This document shows, in pieces, positions 24,420-36,010 of a stretch of 64,000 nt of DNA. The notes under the pieces are model-generated. The model was not told the DNA's origin. It did no database searches and was given only the letters and a program-made list of their open reading frames with translations. The stretch spans positions 1 through 64,000 of the forward strand of contig JAPDRN010000145.1 in the NCBI GenBank assembly GCA_030247855.1. The letters run 5' to 3'. A program made the position numbers and the translations under genes. This stretch comes from Knufia peltigerae. Lineage: Eukaryota; Ascomycota; Eurotiomycetes; Chaetothyriales; Trichomeriaceae. The stretch's first letter is position 1; each line of letters begins with the position of its first letter.

Positions 24420-27040
24420 GACTGCCAGCGCGCAGAAGTCGAGTCAGTCTCGGTGTAGTGTACTCTGATGAACTTGTTACGGAGAGCCCAAAAATCTCTT
24501 CCCGGTTTGGGGGGACATCGATGTCTGGCTACATAGAAGCGAATTTGCCCCAGATTTCAGCCTGCGTCTCGCAGACCGTAGCTGAGACATCAATCGCCGC
24601 AATGAAGTCTCGGGCGAACGTTCTTCCACCCACAGGTCTGGGTAAGATGAGTCCCTCTTCTCTTCTTCAGACGGTAGATTACCTACAGAGCTTAGCATAA
24701 AGAATTGACAAAGGCGAGGACGCGCTCCGAATCGTGACACCGATATGCTGAATCAGTTGAAATGGACCACTCCTCAAGGGACACCGGTTTGGTTGCAGGT
24801 CCAGGAGGCTTTTACTCTCGGTCCGGCGACCCAGAGTCGCCAACAATGATCAATATACTCTTGTCGCTAAACACTAGCTACAGTACTTGGTGACCATGCC
24901 GGCACTGGAAACATCGTGACGTGACACATCTTTCGCAGTCACGCAAAGTGCAGGTGCTTTTGGGGGTGCGCCGGACTAGCATTCGTCAACGGAGCTACGC
25001 TGATTTGGGTGGAGGCAGTACATGGAGATCCCGGAAGAGTCAAGAGACATTGCCGATGTCCAATGTCCTTTGGACACCACTGAGGTGAGGGACGTTTTGC
25101 GATTGTGCGGTGGGGGAGGTTGACGTCGTGGACCGCTCACAGAAAGGGCATGTACGAGGCTCTTTACGGTTTTTGTCCGACCTCCCAGTAAAACGATGCT
25201 TCTGCGTCCGAGATAATATATTTCCATATTTTGTATTGACGCGGACACAGTAAAGGAGCACCTGCTGCAATGCTTTCCAACATTCAACTTGTACGGCCTC
25301 TTTTCTGCCATCTTTCAGGAAGGACTTTCCACCTGGCTGACTGTTCCGTATCTCCAGAAACACGGTTTACACAAGGAGGTGGTCCGGAATGGACAGGACC
25401 AGCCCAATCAGGGCACAGCCCTCGATCTTCATTCAAACCAGCCAGTGATCCCCAGGACATGGAGATCCGGAGGTGAAGCCCGCGGCCCTCCGGTCGAGAT
25501 TGCGCAAGCTCGAGGGCCCGATCAATGATAGTACGATTGTGTTCTTTCACAACGCTTTCTACGCAGCTTTCGTCCATGAGCCTGCGGTCGTGTTGGGCCA
25601 GGGGAGGTGGATAATGTAGGTCTCTGGGCTCAGAATGGCAGGCAAGGACTTACCCGAAGCATTTTAAAATAGTCTCGAGAGTGAAATCGTTCAAAGGCTG
25701 GGCACACCCTCGATCTCCATATGTCCCTTGACTATCGGTAGGGAGTGTATTCGTACCGTCCTGGAAAGTCGTCCGGTCAAGTTCGTGGATCGGGAAGGCC
25801 CGAATGTTCGTGGAGAGCTGGCATTGTAGAGGCAAATCAACGTGAGGTCCAACGCGAGAGTGTGTCAGTGGGTTTCCAGAAAGCGGCATTCTCAGTCACG
25901 CTGCTGATTTCTGTCTCTCTAGTACAGATATACCTCTGGCGAATCTCTCTGCGCATGTGAAATGAGTCCCACGGACTCGACATTCCAGAGACGTGTTCCA
26001 CAAATCATCCGACAGAGTTCCTCCAGTGGCTAGGCTCTCATCCCACCACCACACCAAAGGTTCAATCTGATCCTACTCGTGTCGGACGGAGTGGCAACCC
26101 CCAGATGCAGGTAATTTGATTGTCATACGAGTTCTCAACATGTGATGTATTGTCTCTTTACACAGGCTATATTCCAACATGGAAAACCTCGTCCTCGTAC
26201 TCGGTGAGTCTCGTGATTGTGAAGATTCTTTCTCATTGCAAGATTGTGACTTTTCTCATCGCGACATACGGAGTATAATCTCAGGGAGACGAACACCGAG
26301 CGTTATGAGTTACCTCACGGAGGAATTAAGCACCTCTGAAATAGGTCTAGAGAGAGAGCAAGTACGGAGTAATGAGGTATACTGAGCTACCTAGGTACAT
26401 GGGCCAAGGACCAATATGACAGCCCGAGAGATGAGAGCAGCGATACCTTTGGTACCTAGGTAGGTAGTTGACCTACTGAAAGTAAGTCCACCTCTTGAGA
26501 CTTGTTGTCAAGTTGATGTGACCGCTACCTCTTGAATAAGTACTTCTCACCGGTGACTCAGCAGTAGTCTCAGTAGTCCAGAGTTACTCGTCCCAGCAGT
26601 ATTGGCAGTACGGAATCTTAGTAGTCACCTACAGTAGGTGATCACTTTCTGTGGCACTTGTTACGCGACTCTTTCGCAAAGAAACGTAATTTAGGGTGAC
26701 TATTCAGTAGTACCAGCTGTCACCCTCTATGCTTTCGCCTACGGCCGGTTGATTCTCATGCGTAGCTAGTCTCCTTCTGCGACCACCAGTTCTACTTTTG
26801 CTAATTAGTTCTCCTTTTTGTGATGAGTAACAATCTGGGGTGACTTATCTGTCACTCTCGGTATCTGATTGGTCAATCTTGGCACTCATCTACATACTTC
26901 ATTTTCCGAAAACGCTGACTCGTAGGATCATTGTGCACCAAGTACAAAATAATTAGAATTACTTGGTTGAACTTCCAAAATACCTTCCGGAAGGACTTGC
27001 ACTACGGAGCAAACACATTCCGAAATGACTTGACTTACGA
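24420..27040. other. Long intergenic region, possible gene remnant on minus strand
   Basis: 2.6 kb with no complete gene. On the minus strand around 25890-25040 two stretches look protein-like (for example IHELDRTTFQDGTN and VVKEHNRTIIDRALELAQS) and can be joined across a GTAAGT donor near 25652. No family is recognised, stops intervene and no start was found, so this may be a decayed gene. The part 26260-26660 is rich in short palindromes (TACGGAGTA at 26267 and 26363, TACCTAGGTA-type at 26388 and 26454) and AGTAGTC repeats. Confidence 0.3.
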
Positions 27041-28796
27041 TTAGCTCTTCACCGTCTCGATCTCACTACTCGCTACCTTCTCGCCTCCCTCCCCTTTCTC
27101 CGCGACAACTCCGACGGCAAGGGCAACTTCCAGGTCATGTCCGACAGACTCAGCGCCAGCCGAAAAATCGTGCTCGATGAGCCTGTCTTTGCTCCGTGCC
27201 TGGCGATCACGGGTGACCCAGACGGACCGAGAAGGTAGAAAGAGGAGGTCAATCTCCTCGAGCGATCGACCCGCCGTTTCCGGGAAGAAGAGGTAGGCCA
27301 CGACGGAACAGAAAAAGTTGATGACGGCGAAGCCAATGTACACCCTCCAGGAGCCTTTGTTCAACGCCTGAGGAGCGTACAGAGATAGCCAGAAATTGAC
27401 GAACCAGTTCGTCGACGTTGACAACGCCGTGCCACGGGCTCTTGCGTCGACCGAGAACACTTCATTCGGATAGGTCCACGGGACCGAAGAGTAGAGGCCG
27501 CCGAACGCGACGTTGTAGAGAAACATGAACGCGATGGCGGCATTGCCTGCGCTGGCATTCTGAAAGTTGAATTGGACCGCCTGGGTCGTCTTGTCAAAAT
27601 GAGGGGACCCATACTCTTTGAGGATCGTCCCCACGAGGATGAAGCAGATGCCCATCAGGAAAGGCCCCAGAATCAAAGGCAGGCGCCGGCCATACCAATC
27701 GGTCAGCACCGTCAGGGATGCGCTCGATGCGAAGTTTAGGGCGCTGTTGATCCCGTTGGCGAGCAAAGTGGCCGAAGTCGCGGTCCTTCCGGTTTGAGCA
27801 AAGACCTTGCTGGCATAGTAAAGACACACATTGACCCCGGTGGCTTGTTGGAGAAATTGGACTCCCATGCCAATCGCCGTCCGGCGCCGGTATCGCTTGG
27901 AAAAAAGTATGGCTCCGTACGACGGAGTCGGCGTCTGTTTCTCGAATTCGACAATGACGCGAATTTCTTGAAGCTCGGCTTGGACGAGCGGGTCTTCCCT
28001 GACGCCCTTGGAGCGCAGCTTTGCCAGAACCTCCAGCGCCTCGTCTTGGCGATCGTGGCGGACGAGGTATCTGGGAGTTTCCGGTCGAAATATGACCATG
28101 ACCCCGACGATAAAGGCGGGAACCAGTTGCAGACCCAAAGGCACCCTCCACGATGCATTGCCAGATATTCCAGCGGTACCGTACTGCACCCAATATGCGA
28201 CGAGCAGGCCCAAGCCGAGTCCAGTATTCAGGAACGAGGTCAACTGTCCTCTAATCTGCTTGGGGCTGATCTCGGCGGTGAACCTAGACATCGGTGTTAG
28301 TCGAAACCACTTGTTCTCCTTTGTAGATGTAGAGAGATGAATGCCATACAGAGAAATGGTCTGGAAAAAAGCTCCTGCTCCAAGACCGTTGATGACGCGA
28401 CCAACGATGAATTGCGCCTGCGTTGTCGACGACACAACAATTGCCTGGCCGACAAGGTACACGGCAATTGCGCTGAGTATCGTGATGCGTCGACCGAATC
28501 GGTCGGGGACGAGAAGACCAAAGATGAGTGAGCCTCCGAATTCTCCAGCTTGAAGACCGGCGGTCAACACTCCTTGTCGAAAAGCAGATGGGTTGTTGAA
28601 ATAGTCGAGGAATTCTGGGTACGCACGTTAGCCATTCTTCCCTCGTGAACAGACTGGCATCGGCCACGGAGCACATACGTGGCATCGCCAAGATACCTCC
28701 CATCGAGGCATTCTCCCAGCCGTAGGTGAATCCGGCCAGGAAGATTGGCAACGCATAGTAGACGTATTGCGAGAAGGAAGCATAGAAGAGCTTCAT
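27041..28796 (-). CDS. MFS sugar transporter (sugar porter family), 541 aa
   Basis: Three exons, in phase: 28796-28679, 28614-28350 and 28283-27041, with clear CTAAC branch sites in both introns. Sugar porter signatures in order: FTYGWENASMGGIL in helix 1, PDRFGRR (motif A), GRVINGLGAGAFF, AEISPKQIRGQL (PESPR-region partner), FRPETPRYLV, the substrate-helix motif QFLQQATGVNVCLYYAS, DWYGRRLPL, and PETAGRSLEEIDLLF at the end of helix 12. The Gln-Gln and Asn of helix 7 are sugar ligands in known structures. It is a plasma-membrane proton-coupled or facilitated sugar importer. It stands upstream, in window order, of a lactonase gene and a second sugar porter, all on the same strand but about 1 kb apart, so they are separately transcribed. 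Confidence 0.94.
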
Positions 28797-29952
28797 GGAG
28801 CCGGCTTTGTCGAGCTGTGTCGAGAGGTGGTACGGGAGAAGATGGGTGAAGGCGACGATATGTCGGAGGATGAATTTTCCCTCGAACCTTTATAGCACGG
28901 CATCCGCCAGCCTTTACTACGTTTAGCGTATTGTTCTATTCGGTCCGAGTCACGACGGGAATTCTAGTTGGCGGATAAAGAATTTTCCCCCCGAGCAACA
29001 TTAACATGCGGAATAAAGCTTCTCCCCCGAGTTATTGATAGGCGGACGGATCCCCTCCGGCGTGAATAAATCAGGCTTGAGCATCGGCTTAGCGTGGGGC
29101 TCCAACTGGGGTTTCCATCCTCCAAATGGGTACGTAGAGAAGACGCGGGAGAAGAACGAAGTTGGTGTTTGACGGAATTCGGGAAGAGCCCTTCCAGATC
29201 TTCACGAGCAGAGCCGACCGCGAGGACCAGTTTGGAGCACAGAATCAATAAACGAGATATGCAGAATAGCCATCCTTTTCTCCTCTCCTCTTCACATTTG
29301 AGATGCTTCACATTTCGGAACACAGAGACTGGGAGTCATATACTCTCGTTCAGGTCTCTACAGCACAATCGAATCATGAAAGCAGTCGCCACGCGTCCTC
29401 CTGAACCCATCTTCGACTAGGGGATTCTTTCTCTCCATAAGGTAGAAACCTCACCAAAAGGTTTGGTTAAGCAACAGTCAAGAGTCGCGCTAAAAGGCTT
29501 GAATGGATGGACCATTGAACCAATAGGTTCATGGTAATCTTTACCAAGGCCCATAATTGTATTGCGTGTTGTGGGCTCAAAACCGGAAAGTCGGCACGAC
29601 AGAAAAATATGTACCAGTCCTAGTCGTCTAGCGTCAAACTCTGTAGGCAAAATTCAAGAGGCTTCATGTTACGGACTCTGGCCTGGTGACAGGCCGCATA
29701 GCGCATAGCATAGCAAGCTGTGATTGACGATGGCCAGTGATTTCATACATGGCAGATGAGCCCAGAAGATACGGGAGGTAAGATTGCTGTGGGACACAGC
29801 AGATCGCCGACTCAATCACGAGAGATGATATCATACTACGATCGTAACGCTACATGAGTTATCAAGTATGGGTTCGCAGAAGAATGGTGGTAGTAGTGAC
29901 AGAAGTTCGCCGGCTGACAGGCCATGACGGTGAACATACCGCGCGAAAGCGA
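28797..29952. other. Intergenic
   Basis: Upstream of the sugar transporter and downstream of the lactonase. Short frames only; nothing recognised. Confidence 0.55.
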
Positions 29953-31017
29953 TCAAATACCCAACAAAGCCCCCTTGACATTATCAACCAGGGAGATCTT
30001 CCACAGCCGAGTTTCATTGCAGGCGTAGATTACTCCTCCTCGTCCGAAGCAAAAATTGGCGACCCCTCCCGGAATGGCCATGGTTCCAATCTGTACGCCG
30101 GCCTTGTTCCACACCTCGATGCCGTCGCCGCAACCGGCATACACATTGCCCTCCAGGTCACATTTGATTCCGTCAGGGAACCGGCCGGGGGCGTACGCGA
30201 ACAGTCTCTTGTTCGCGAGGAACGGCTCCTCGGGCAGAGAACCGTCGGCGACGGCGTGCACGACATCGAAGGCGTAGATGTGCGAGGGCCCGCTCAGGTC
30301 GACGGGCACGTCGGGCGAGCCGTGGATGGCGCCCGTGTCGGTCACGTACAGGGTCCGCAGATCCGGGGAGAAGCACAGGCCGTTGGGCCGGACAAAGCCA
30401 TCCGCGACCGCGCGGACGGTCTTGGTGTGAGGCTCGTAGCGATAGACCTGGTTGGGTAGCTGCGGCGCGCCGCGGATGCCTTGGGCGTGCCCGTAGCTGG
30501 GGTCGGTGAACCAGATCGACCCGTCGGTCGGCGAGACGACGACGTCGTTCACCGAGTTGAAGGGAATGCCGTGGAACGTGTTCACCAACACCCGCGGTGC
30601 CTCGTGTGCGTGCGGTGAGGTGGTGAGCGAGATGATCCCGCTGAGGTCCGAGGGGTCCTTGGACCCCTGCGCACAGAGGAGGATGGAATCGGGACCGAAA
30701 TTGACGCCGCCGTTGAGCATGGCGCGTTCGCTCCCCGGGAAAGAGATTTCTTCGACCTCGGCCTTTCCGACAGAATTGTCACGAATGCACAAGAGCTTGA
30801 CGTGCTTGTCGTTGGTGTCGGGGCACTCGTGACCGGCATCGTTGTTCAGCTGGTTGGAGGTGACGAAGATGCCATGTTCTCGCTGGTCAAAGACGCATGC
30901 TTCGTGGAAAAGCGGAAGTTCAGACTCGCACAGCAGTTGGAATGATGCGTCTTTTCCCACAATGTTGGAAAATAAAGGGTGATGTTGAATAAAGGAGGGT
31001 TCTGTCTGTGGACTCAT
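29953..31017 (-). CDS. SMP-30/gluconolactonase/LRE-like lactonase, 354 aa
   Basis: Single exon. The six-bladed propeller family is recognised from FNSVNDVVVSPTDGSIWFTD (blade with the metal-binding Asn and the SIWFTDPSYG signature), FVRPNGLCFSPDLRTLYVTD (second metal-site Asn and the TLYVTDT signature) and GRFPDGIKCDLEGNVYAG (third metal-site Asp). These positions match the calcium or zinc site of gluconolactonases. No signal peptide is visible, so it is probably cytosolic, although fungal relatives may be secreted. Enzymes of this family hydrolyse sugar-acid lactones made by sugar dehydrogenases. With sugar porters on either side, a role in catabolism of an imported sugar or sugar acid is a reasonable inference, but no dehydrogenase or dehydratase of such a pathway is present in the window. 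Confidence 0.92.
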   Translation of the reverse strand: MSPQTEPSFIQHHPLFSNIVGKDASFQLLCESELPLFHEACVFDQREHGIFVTSNQLNNDAGHECPDTNDKHVKLLCIRDNSVGKAEVEEISFPGSERAMLNGGVNFGPDSILLCAQGSKDPSDLSGIISLTTSPHAHEAPRVLVNTFHGIPFNSVNDVVVSPTDGSIWFTDPSYGHAQGIRGAPQLPNQVYRYEPHTKTVRAVADGFVRPNGLCFSPDLRTLYVTDTGAIHGSPDVPVDLSGPSHIYAFDVVHAVADGSLPEEPFLANKRLFAYAPGRFPDGIKCDLEGNVYAGCGDGIEVWNKAGVQIGTMAIPGGVANFCFGRGGVIYACNETRLWKISLVDNVKGALLGI

Positions 31018-32120
31018 CCTTCGTACTGAAGATTATATCTTCTTCGGAGAGCTCGTAGTACATTCCCAGGGTCCGTGTACTCGCCAGGCAGGTAGATTCT
31101 TTCCATTACGAGCAAGGATAATGCGGGTAAAAGAAAGGCCTCAAGATGATTCAATAGCCGACATGTCGATACGTGGTCGGTTATTGAACCTCATCCTGCG
31201 GGGCCCCAGATGAACCTTGCTTTAATGCTACGTACATTGAGAGCATTGCTGCACCGACATCGGGCAAGTTCTACCTATGCGTTCAGCCCGTGATAAGCAT
31301 GAACAAGGTACTCTACGGAAGACAATGACGAGAGGAAAGAACTCCCGAGTTGGTCAGTTCGGAGTTCGCGTACTTTGACCCGTATGCACAGTGCCACAGT
31401 CGACCATCAGGCTTCAACGGAACACTCCCCAAAATGAGACAAGGACACTCTGCTTCGATTCTATTGTTCGGACACATGAGCTCAGAAAAGGATGGGAGAA
31501 GAGAATGAATGACCGTCCAGCATCGCGTTCGTCGCCTCGACGCTCCCACCGTCTCCACCATCTCTGCGACTTGCAGCTTCGGATATCGACTGATATATGC
31601 AAGGTTCTGGTAATCTTCTTCCTGGTCAGGAGTGCTTCACGTCGGCTATTGACGACAAAGTGGCTACCATCCCCTTTAAGTTTGACGATGGGTTCGCCTT
31701 ACGCGATGAGCAGGGCAGCAGAGGACTTGAACAGCCGAGAACAAAAACAAAATGGGGATGTGTCAGATTGTTTTGTCCATTGAGACGAAGTAATATCCAT
31801 TCCTTGGAGGGACTGTACCTTCTGTTTGTTTCTCCGATAGTAGAATAGGGCAGAGAGGGAATAGGTTGCTCGGCTCAAATGCCCAGGAAGATATCCATGA
31901 CTTTTAGCGTGGTAAGAATTCATTATCGGCAAAAGGCACCAATACCAGTGCAAGTGCTACAAGGTAGATGCCCATCAAGAGATTTTACCTGAAACTCGTG
32001 GCCGATATCTCGTTGTCAACTCAACATCGGTTGGTCAAGCGTGTCCCTATCACGGCCATTTTTGAGTCAAAGAGAGTCCGAAAACTTTACAAGCAGACTC
32101 CATGGATCCGGGTGTCTTCC
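31018..32120. other. Intergenic
   Basis: Spacer between the lactonase start and the 3' end of the second sugar porter. No supported gene. Confidence 0.55.
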
Positions 32121-33886
32121 TTACGCGACTTCCTCCATCTCTTGGAATTTGGGATCAGTCTTGCCTATCGCTATTTCCATCTGGCTGTCTTCAAAAGACC
32201 GATCCAAATCAACTGATATGGGTCTCGACATACGCCGCGCAGTGACGCTGCCTTCCCTGGCAAATAAACGGTCAACGTCTTCCAACTCGAAGCCTTTGGT
32301 TTCGGGGAAGAAGAAATAGATGATGGGAACCCAACAGGCTATTATGAATGTTAGTATGCTAAATCCGGTCCAGGGGCTGGGGAGAAATGGAAAACAACAG
32401 GCCCTCAGAAGAGACTGGTTTCCCACTTGAGAAGGGGTAATAACCAACCGTTTAGAATGGCGAAGATGATATAAGTGCGATATCCAATATTGCTAATGGC
32501 GATAGGGGTGATCTGGACGATCATATAGTTGAAAATCCAGTTACAGGCTGTAGAGACGGAGGAGCCACGTTGGCGGAGACGAAGAGGCAGAATCTCAGTA
32601 GGGTAGACCCATACGGTAGCCTGGAATCCTACAGTGAATGCTCCCTGGAAGACAAAGAGCATCGCAGCAGCTGCGCGACCAGCCGCTTTGGCGGACGGCG
32701 TGTTGAACTGAACTTGATAAATCAAGCCTGACTGGACCCCCATCACCACGGCCATGAGTGAGATCATGGAGAGAAGAAGTGGGCGACGGCCGACGCGATC
32801 AATGAGGGGCCAAGGGATGAACGAAGCCAGGAAGAACCAGGTCTGCAGGAAGCCCGACATCAGAGCCGACATATGCTGGCTGAAGCCCAGACTCTTTTCG
32901 AACAGCGTGCCCGAGTAATAGATGACCGCGTTGATGCCTCCCAATTGTTGGAAAGCTTGAATCCCGCAGGCGATCAAGAATCTCCGGCGACTTTGGATAC
33001 TGTCATTTTTGATCAGGTCGATCCATTTGCCGGTACCGATGCTCTTTTCGACCTCCACCGTCTGCAGAATGTCTGCATGCAAGAGGCGAATGTTGGCGTC
33101 AGACATCCGGTGGCGGTGAAGCCTTTGCAGCACCATGAGCGACTCGTCGCCACGATCATGGCTGGCCAGCCACCGCGGAGTCTCGGGGACGATGGCCACG
33201 ATGAGGAGCATAGGGAGCAGAAATATACACTGGAGTATACAGGGGATTCTCCATGCGTAGCTCGAAGTGTGTGTTGAGAAGGCATAATCGATCCAGTAGG
33301 CCAGAAAAATGCCGAAATTGAGCGTAGATAGCTGCATGCAGACGTAAAGTCCGCGGCTGGCCTTGGGAGAATATTCTGATTGGAAGACTGGGACCGTGCT
33401 GTTGATAAAGCCCATCCCCACGCCAGATACCACACGGGCAATGATCAGATGCACTCGGGAGAAAGCCGTGGCTTGAAGGATGGCTCCCACGATCATTATG
33501 ATGGACCCGATGGCAATACTCCTTCTGCGTCCGAGGGCTTCCCCAAAGAAGGAAGTAAGTACTGAACCGAGGAAACATCCCACTGGCGGGTGACTGTCAG
33601 CACAACAGCATCTCTACGTCTTTCGATTGCTTGATCTACCTTCATATATAGCAACAATGAGGCCGATGATGGTGGGGCTTGGGGTATGAAAGGTATCGTT
33701 GAATGCAGCACCGTTGACGAATCCGCCGAACAGGCCATTATCACTGATGAATCGTCTGATCAGCAAGGTATGTAGCTGTAGCGTACCATTGCGAAAGAAG
33801 GGCACTTACTATCCGATGAGAAGGAAACCGAGGCATGTCAGCGTAAGAACGCTGGATGAAAGTTGGCGTCCTTCCAGGAGAACCAT
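32121..33886 (-). CDS. MFS sugar transporter (sugar porter family), 510 aa
   Basis: Four exons, in phase: 33886-33810, 33743-33640, 33582-32449 and 32338-32121. The first donors are GTAAGT and GTAGAT. The last intron has an unusual GTTGGT donor and ends at TAATAG after an ACTAAC branch site. The rebuilt N terminus, GFLLIGYDNGLFGGF, is the helix-1 motif of fungal sugar porters. Others: FGEALGRRRSIAIGS (motif A), GVGMGFINSTVPVFQSEYSP, VPETPRWLASHDR, GIQAFQQLGGINAVIYYSG in helix 7, DRVGRRPLLL, and IIYFFFPETKGFELEDVDRLF. It belongs to a different subgroup from the porter at 27041, with a lactose- or general hexose-permease-like pattern. The start is the Met just before the first helix; an upstream in-frame Met at 34036 would add 50 residues. 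Confidence 0.93.
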
Positions 33887-34074
33887 GATCGGTGAAGAGC
33901 GTCTGGGAGCACGAGATGGTTCCCGAGGTAAGATAATGGCAGAGATTGAGCCAGTATATGTATCTGGTTCTACAGAAGACCCGATGTGCATCAGCATCAA
34001 AAGCCGACAGCCATCGGCAATCGTCAGGCCAATCACGGCGCATCACCATTTTCAAGTGTAAACATAGGAGGCTA
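33887..34074. other. Upstream region of sugar porter
   Basis: Short promoter-side stretch. The minus frame stays open through it, so a longer N terminus for the transporter cannot be excluded. Confidence 0.35.
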
Positions 34075-34980
34075 TTAGTCACTCATCATAGTGACTTTTG
34101 TACTTGTACAAAACATCAAAGAACAAAAACAAAGGACTAACCCTTGTAGAGTCGGGGCCGGGAAATCCGCCTGGCAACGTCGCAACTTTGGAATGAGCAC
34201 TTGAGGTAGAAAAATTAACAACGCCCTGGAAAGCCTACAGCCCCCGACAACCATTGAAGGTACCACGGTTTTCTCTGGCCAGGGCCCAAGAAGTGATCGA
34301 GTTCTGCACGCTTCCGCTCCCTCGGGACACCAAGTGAGCTGATGCCGACGAAGGGCGCGATAAATCCGTGGCAAAGCGGCATGCTCGCCTGAAGAAGCCC
34401 GATCCAGTCTGCTCAGTGGCACCTGGTTGGTTGCCTCGGTTCTGCCTATTGCTGGACGTAGTTGACACTTCTGGTGTTCCGGGGCTTCACTCGTGGCAAA
34501 ACCCTTTCGTTGGTTTACCGTCGTGTTTAGCAATGGTCTGCATATTTGAACTTCGTTTTGGATGTTTGGGTTATGATGGGTGTTCCAGTGCTGAATCCAG
34601 TCGACGAACGATTTCATGAGCGCGATATGTTCAGAGTTTTCATGGTCGCAGTATATTTCGCCTTGCTCGATCCGTGGGGTATTCTTAGGTTCCGCAAGTG
34701 GTACGCCACAAACTTCTTGCTCTCGTCGTGGCGTTGACAAAGGAGGGGGCGTCTTCGTTTTCAACTTGCTGATATCAACGGAGCTGCATTGTCAATCGAA
34801 GATATCCAACCACATGGTGCGACAGTGACAGAGTCGGCCGTTCTCCCTGTTGTACCTTGCTCAACTCTCGATTCTGCGAGACGCAGCTGATGAGTCTACG
34901 ATAGGACGACTGCTTTTGTTCTTCGAGATCCTCCTGAAGGTCAGCTTGGTGCGTTCGTTCCTCAGTTATCTGGAGCCTTT
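34075..34980 (-). CDS. Possible uncharacterised gene with coiled-coil segment (low confidence)
   Basis: A minus-strand frame at 34075-34764 (up to 229 codons) has protein-like composition in its first half (IALMKSFVDWIQHWNTHHN). Just upstream, after an AG acceptor near 34982, lies a heptad-like helical segment (ADLQEDLEEQKQSSYRRL, then SQNRELSK). The two can be joined in phase by a GTACAA donor and a GCAAG acceptor, but both sites are weak and no convincing first exon was found. I do not recognise a family. It may be a real lineage-specific gene, part of a longer one, or a relic. Confidence 0.25.
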
Positions 34981-36010
34981 TCTACTTTCGCGGATGAGCC
35001 TGAGGCTCAGAGATCTGCTCCCATTGTCGATTGAATGTCGCCGCGTAGACCCTCAGGTGCCTGTTGTGCGTCAGCTATGTACCGCTTATACAACAGAGAA
35101 AACCTACTTCCGCATATCATTGTCCATGGTAAGAATTCTGCTACAACGACTGAAGGAGCTAAACTGCCCTCTGATGGGATAGAAGCTTCCATGATCAATT
35201 TCACTCGTTGTTTGCAGAAATTCATCTCGTATATTTCCATTCGACAGCAGCTACTTCGTGTAGCCAACCAAGAACCGAAAATGCAGGTGGTTGTATCGTT
35301 GTTGACGGAGAAGTACATTACCACGGCAACTACCCTCAAGAATATGTTTGCAGACACACTAATTGACGCGTGCGGTAAGCTGAACGGGAACCGGTCGCAC
35401 ACTGACCTTCGTTCTGGCCGATCAGGCATTTGACGGTTTGAGGTCGTGTTCAAACACCAACCACCCTCCCGCTTCGCGGCCGGCATGTAAGCGTGGTGTG
35501 TTCCCTCACATGCGAAGGGTGGAGGATCCTCGTCTTTGGAGCGCATCGTTGGTTGGCTTTCTGATGGCACGTTAGTCGCCAATCGCTTGTTCATATCAAT
35601 CGCTGGACCCAGAGGACGAGTCAGCCTGGAAAACGAGACAAAGGGAGCAGCAGTTTTGATGACTTTGCTCCAGAGCTAATTGCAGAACTTGGCGGCGCCT
35701 TCATCGCAAGTATCTACCGTCCTCTCCATCACCATATTGGAGAATACAGTATCATCTCCTCTTTCAATGAGTTGCCATTGTCACAACCTGGACTCCACCA
35801 CGATCCTTGCTTCTCGTCCACATCTTTCGATGTAAGAGGCTCTTGAGCGCCAGGCTCCAGCCTTTGGAATTTCCGAGTCGTCCAGTCGAAGACCTTGTCG
35901 ATCTATGATTCCTTCGCATCAGCCCTTCTTCGACGCTTCTTTCGGTCACGTCTGCCTGCAGGGGCGCGATGCATCTTCTGCTCCCCAATGTCAGAAGCGT
36001 GCACAGGACG
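34981..36010. other. Intergenic, with kinase C-terminal relic
   Basis: No complete gene. Plus-strand codons at about 35100-35400 read like a helical protein (EGAKLPSDGIEASMINFTR), but no start, splice partner or family was found. At 35868-35908 the minus strand has a short copy of the 3' coding end of the adjacent casein kinase (see findings). Confidence 0.35.

Noticed and set aside
32340..32448. Alternative acceptor CCCCAG near 32356 for the last intron of the sugar porter
   Set aside because: It puts the final exon out of frame with a quick stop. The TAATAG acceptor after ACTAAC restores the family sequence.
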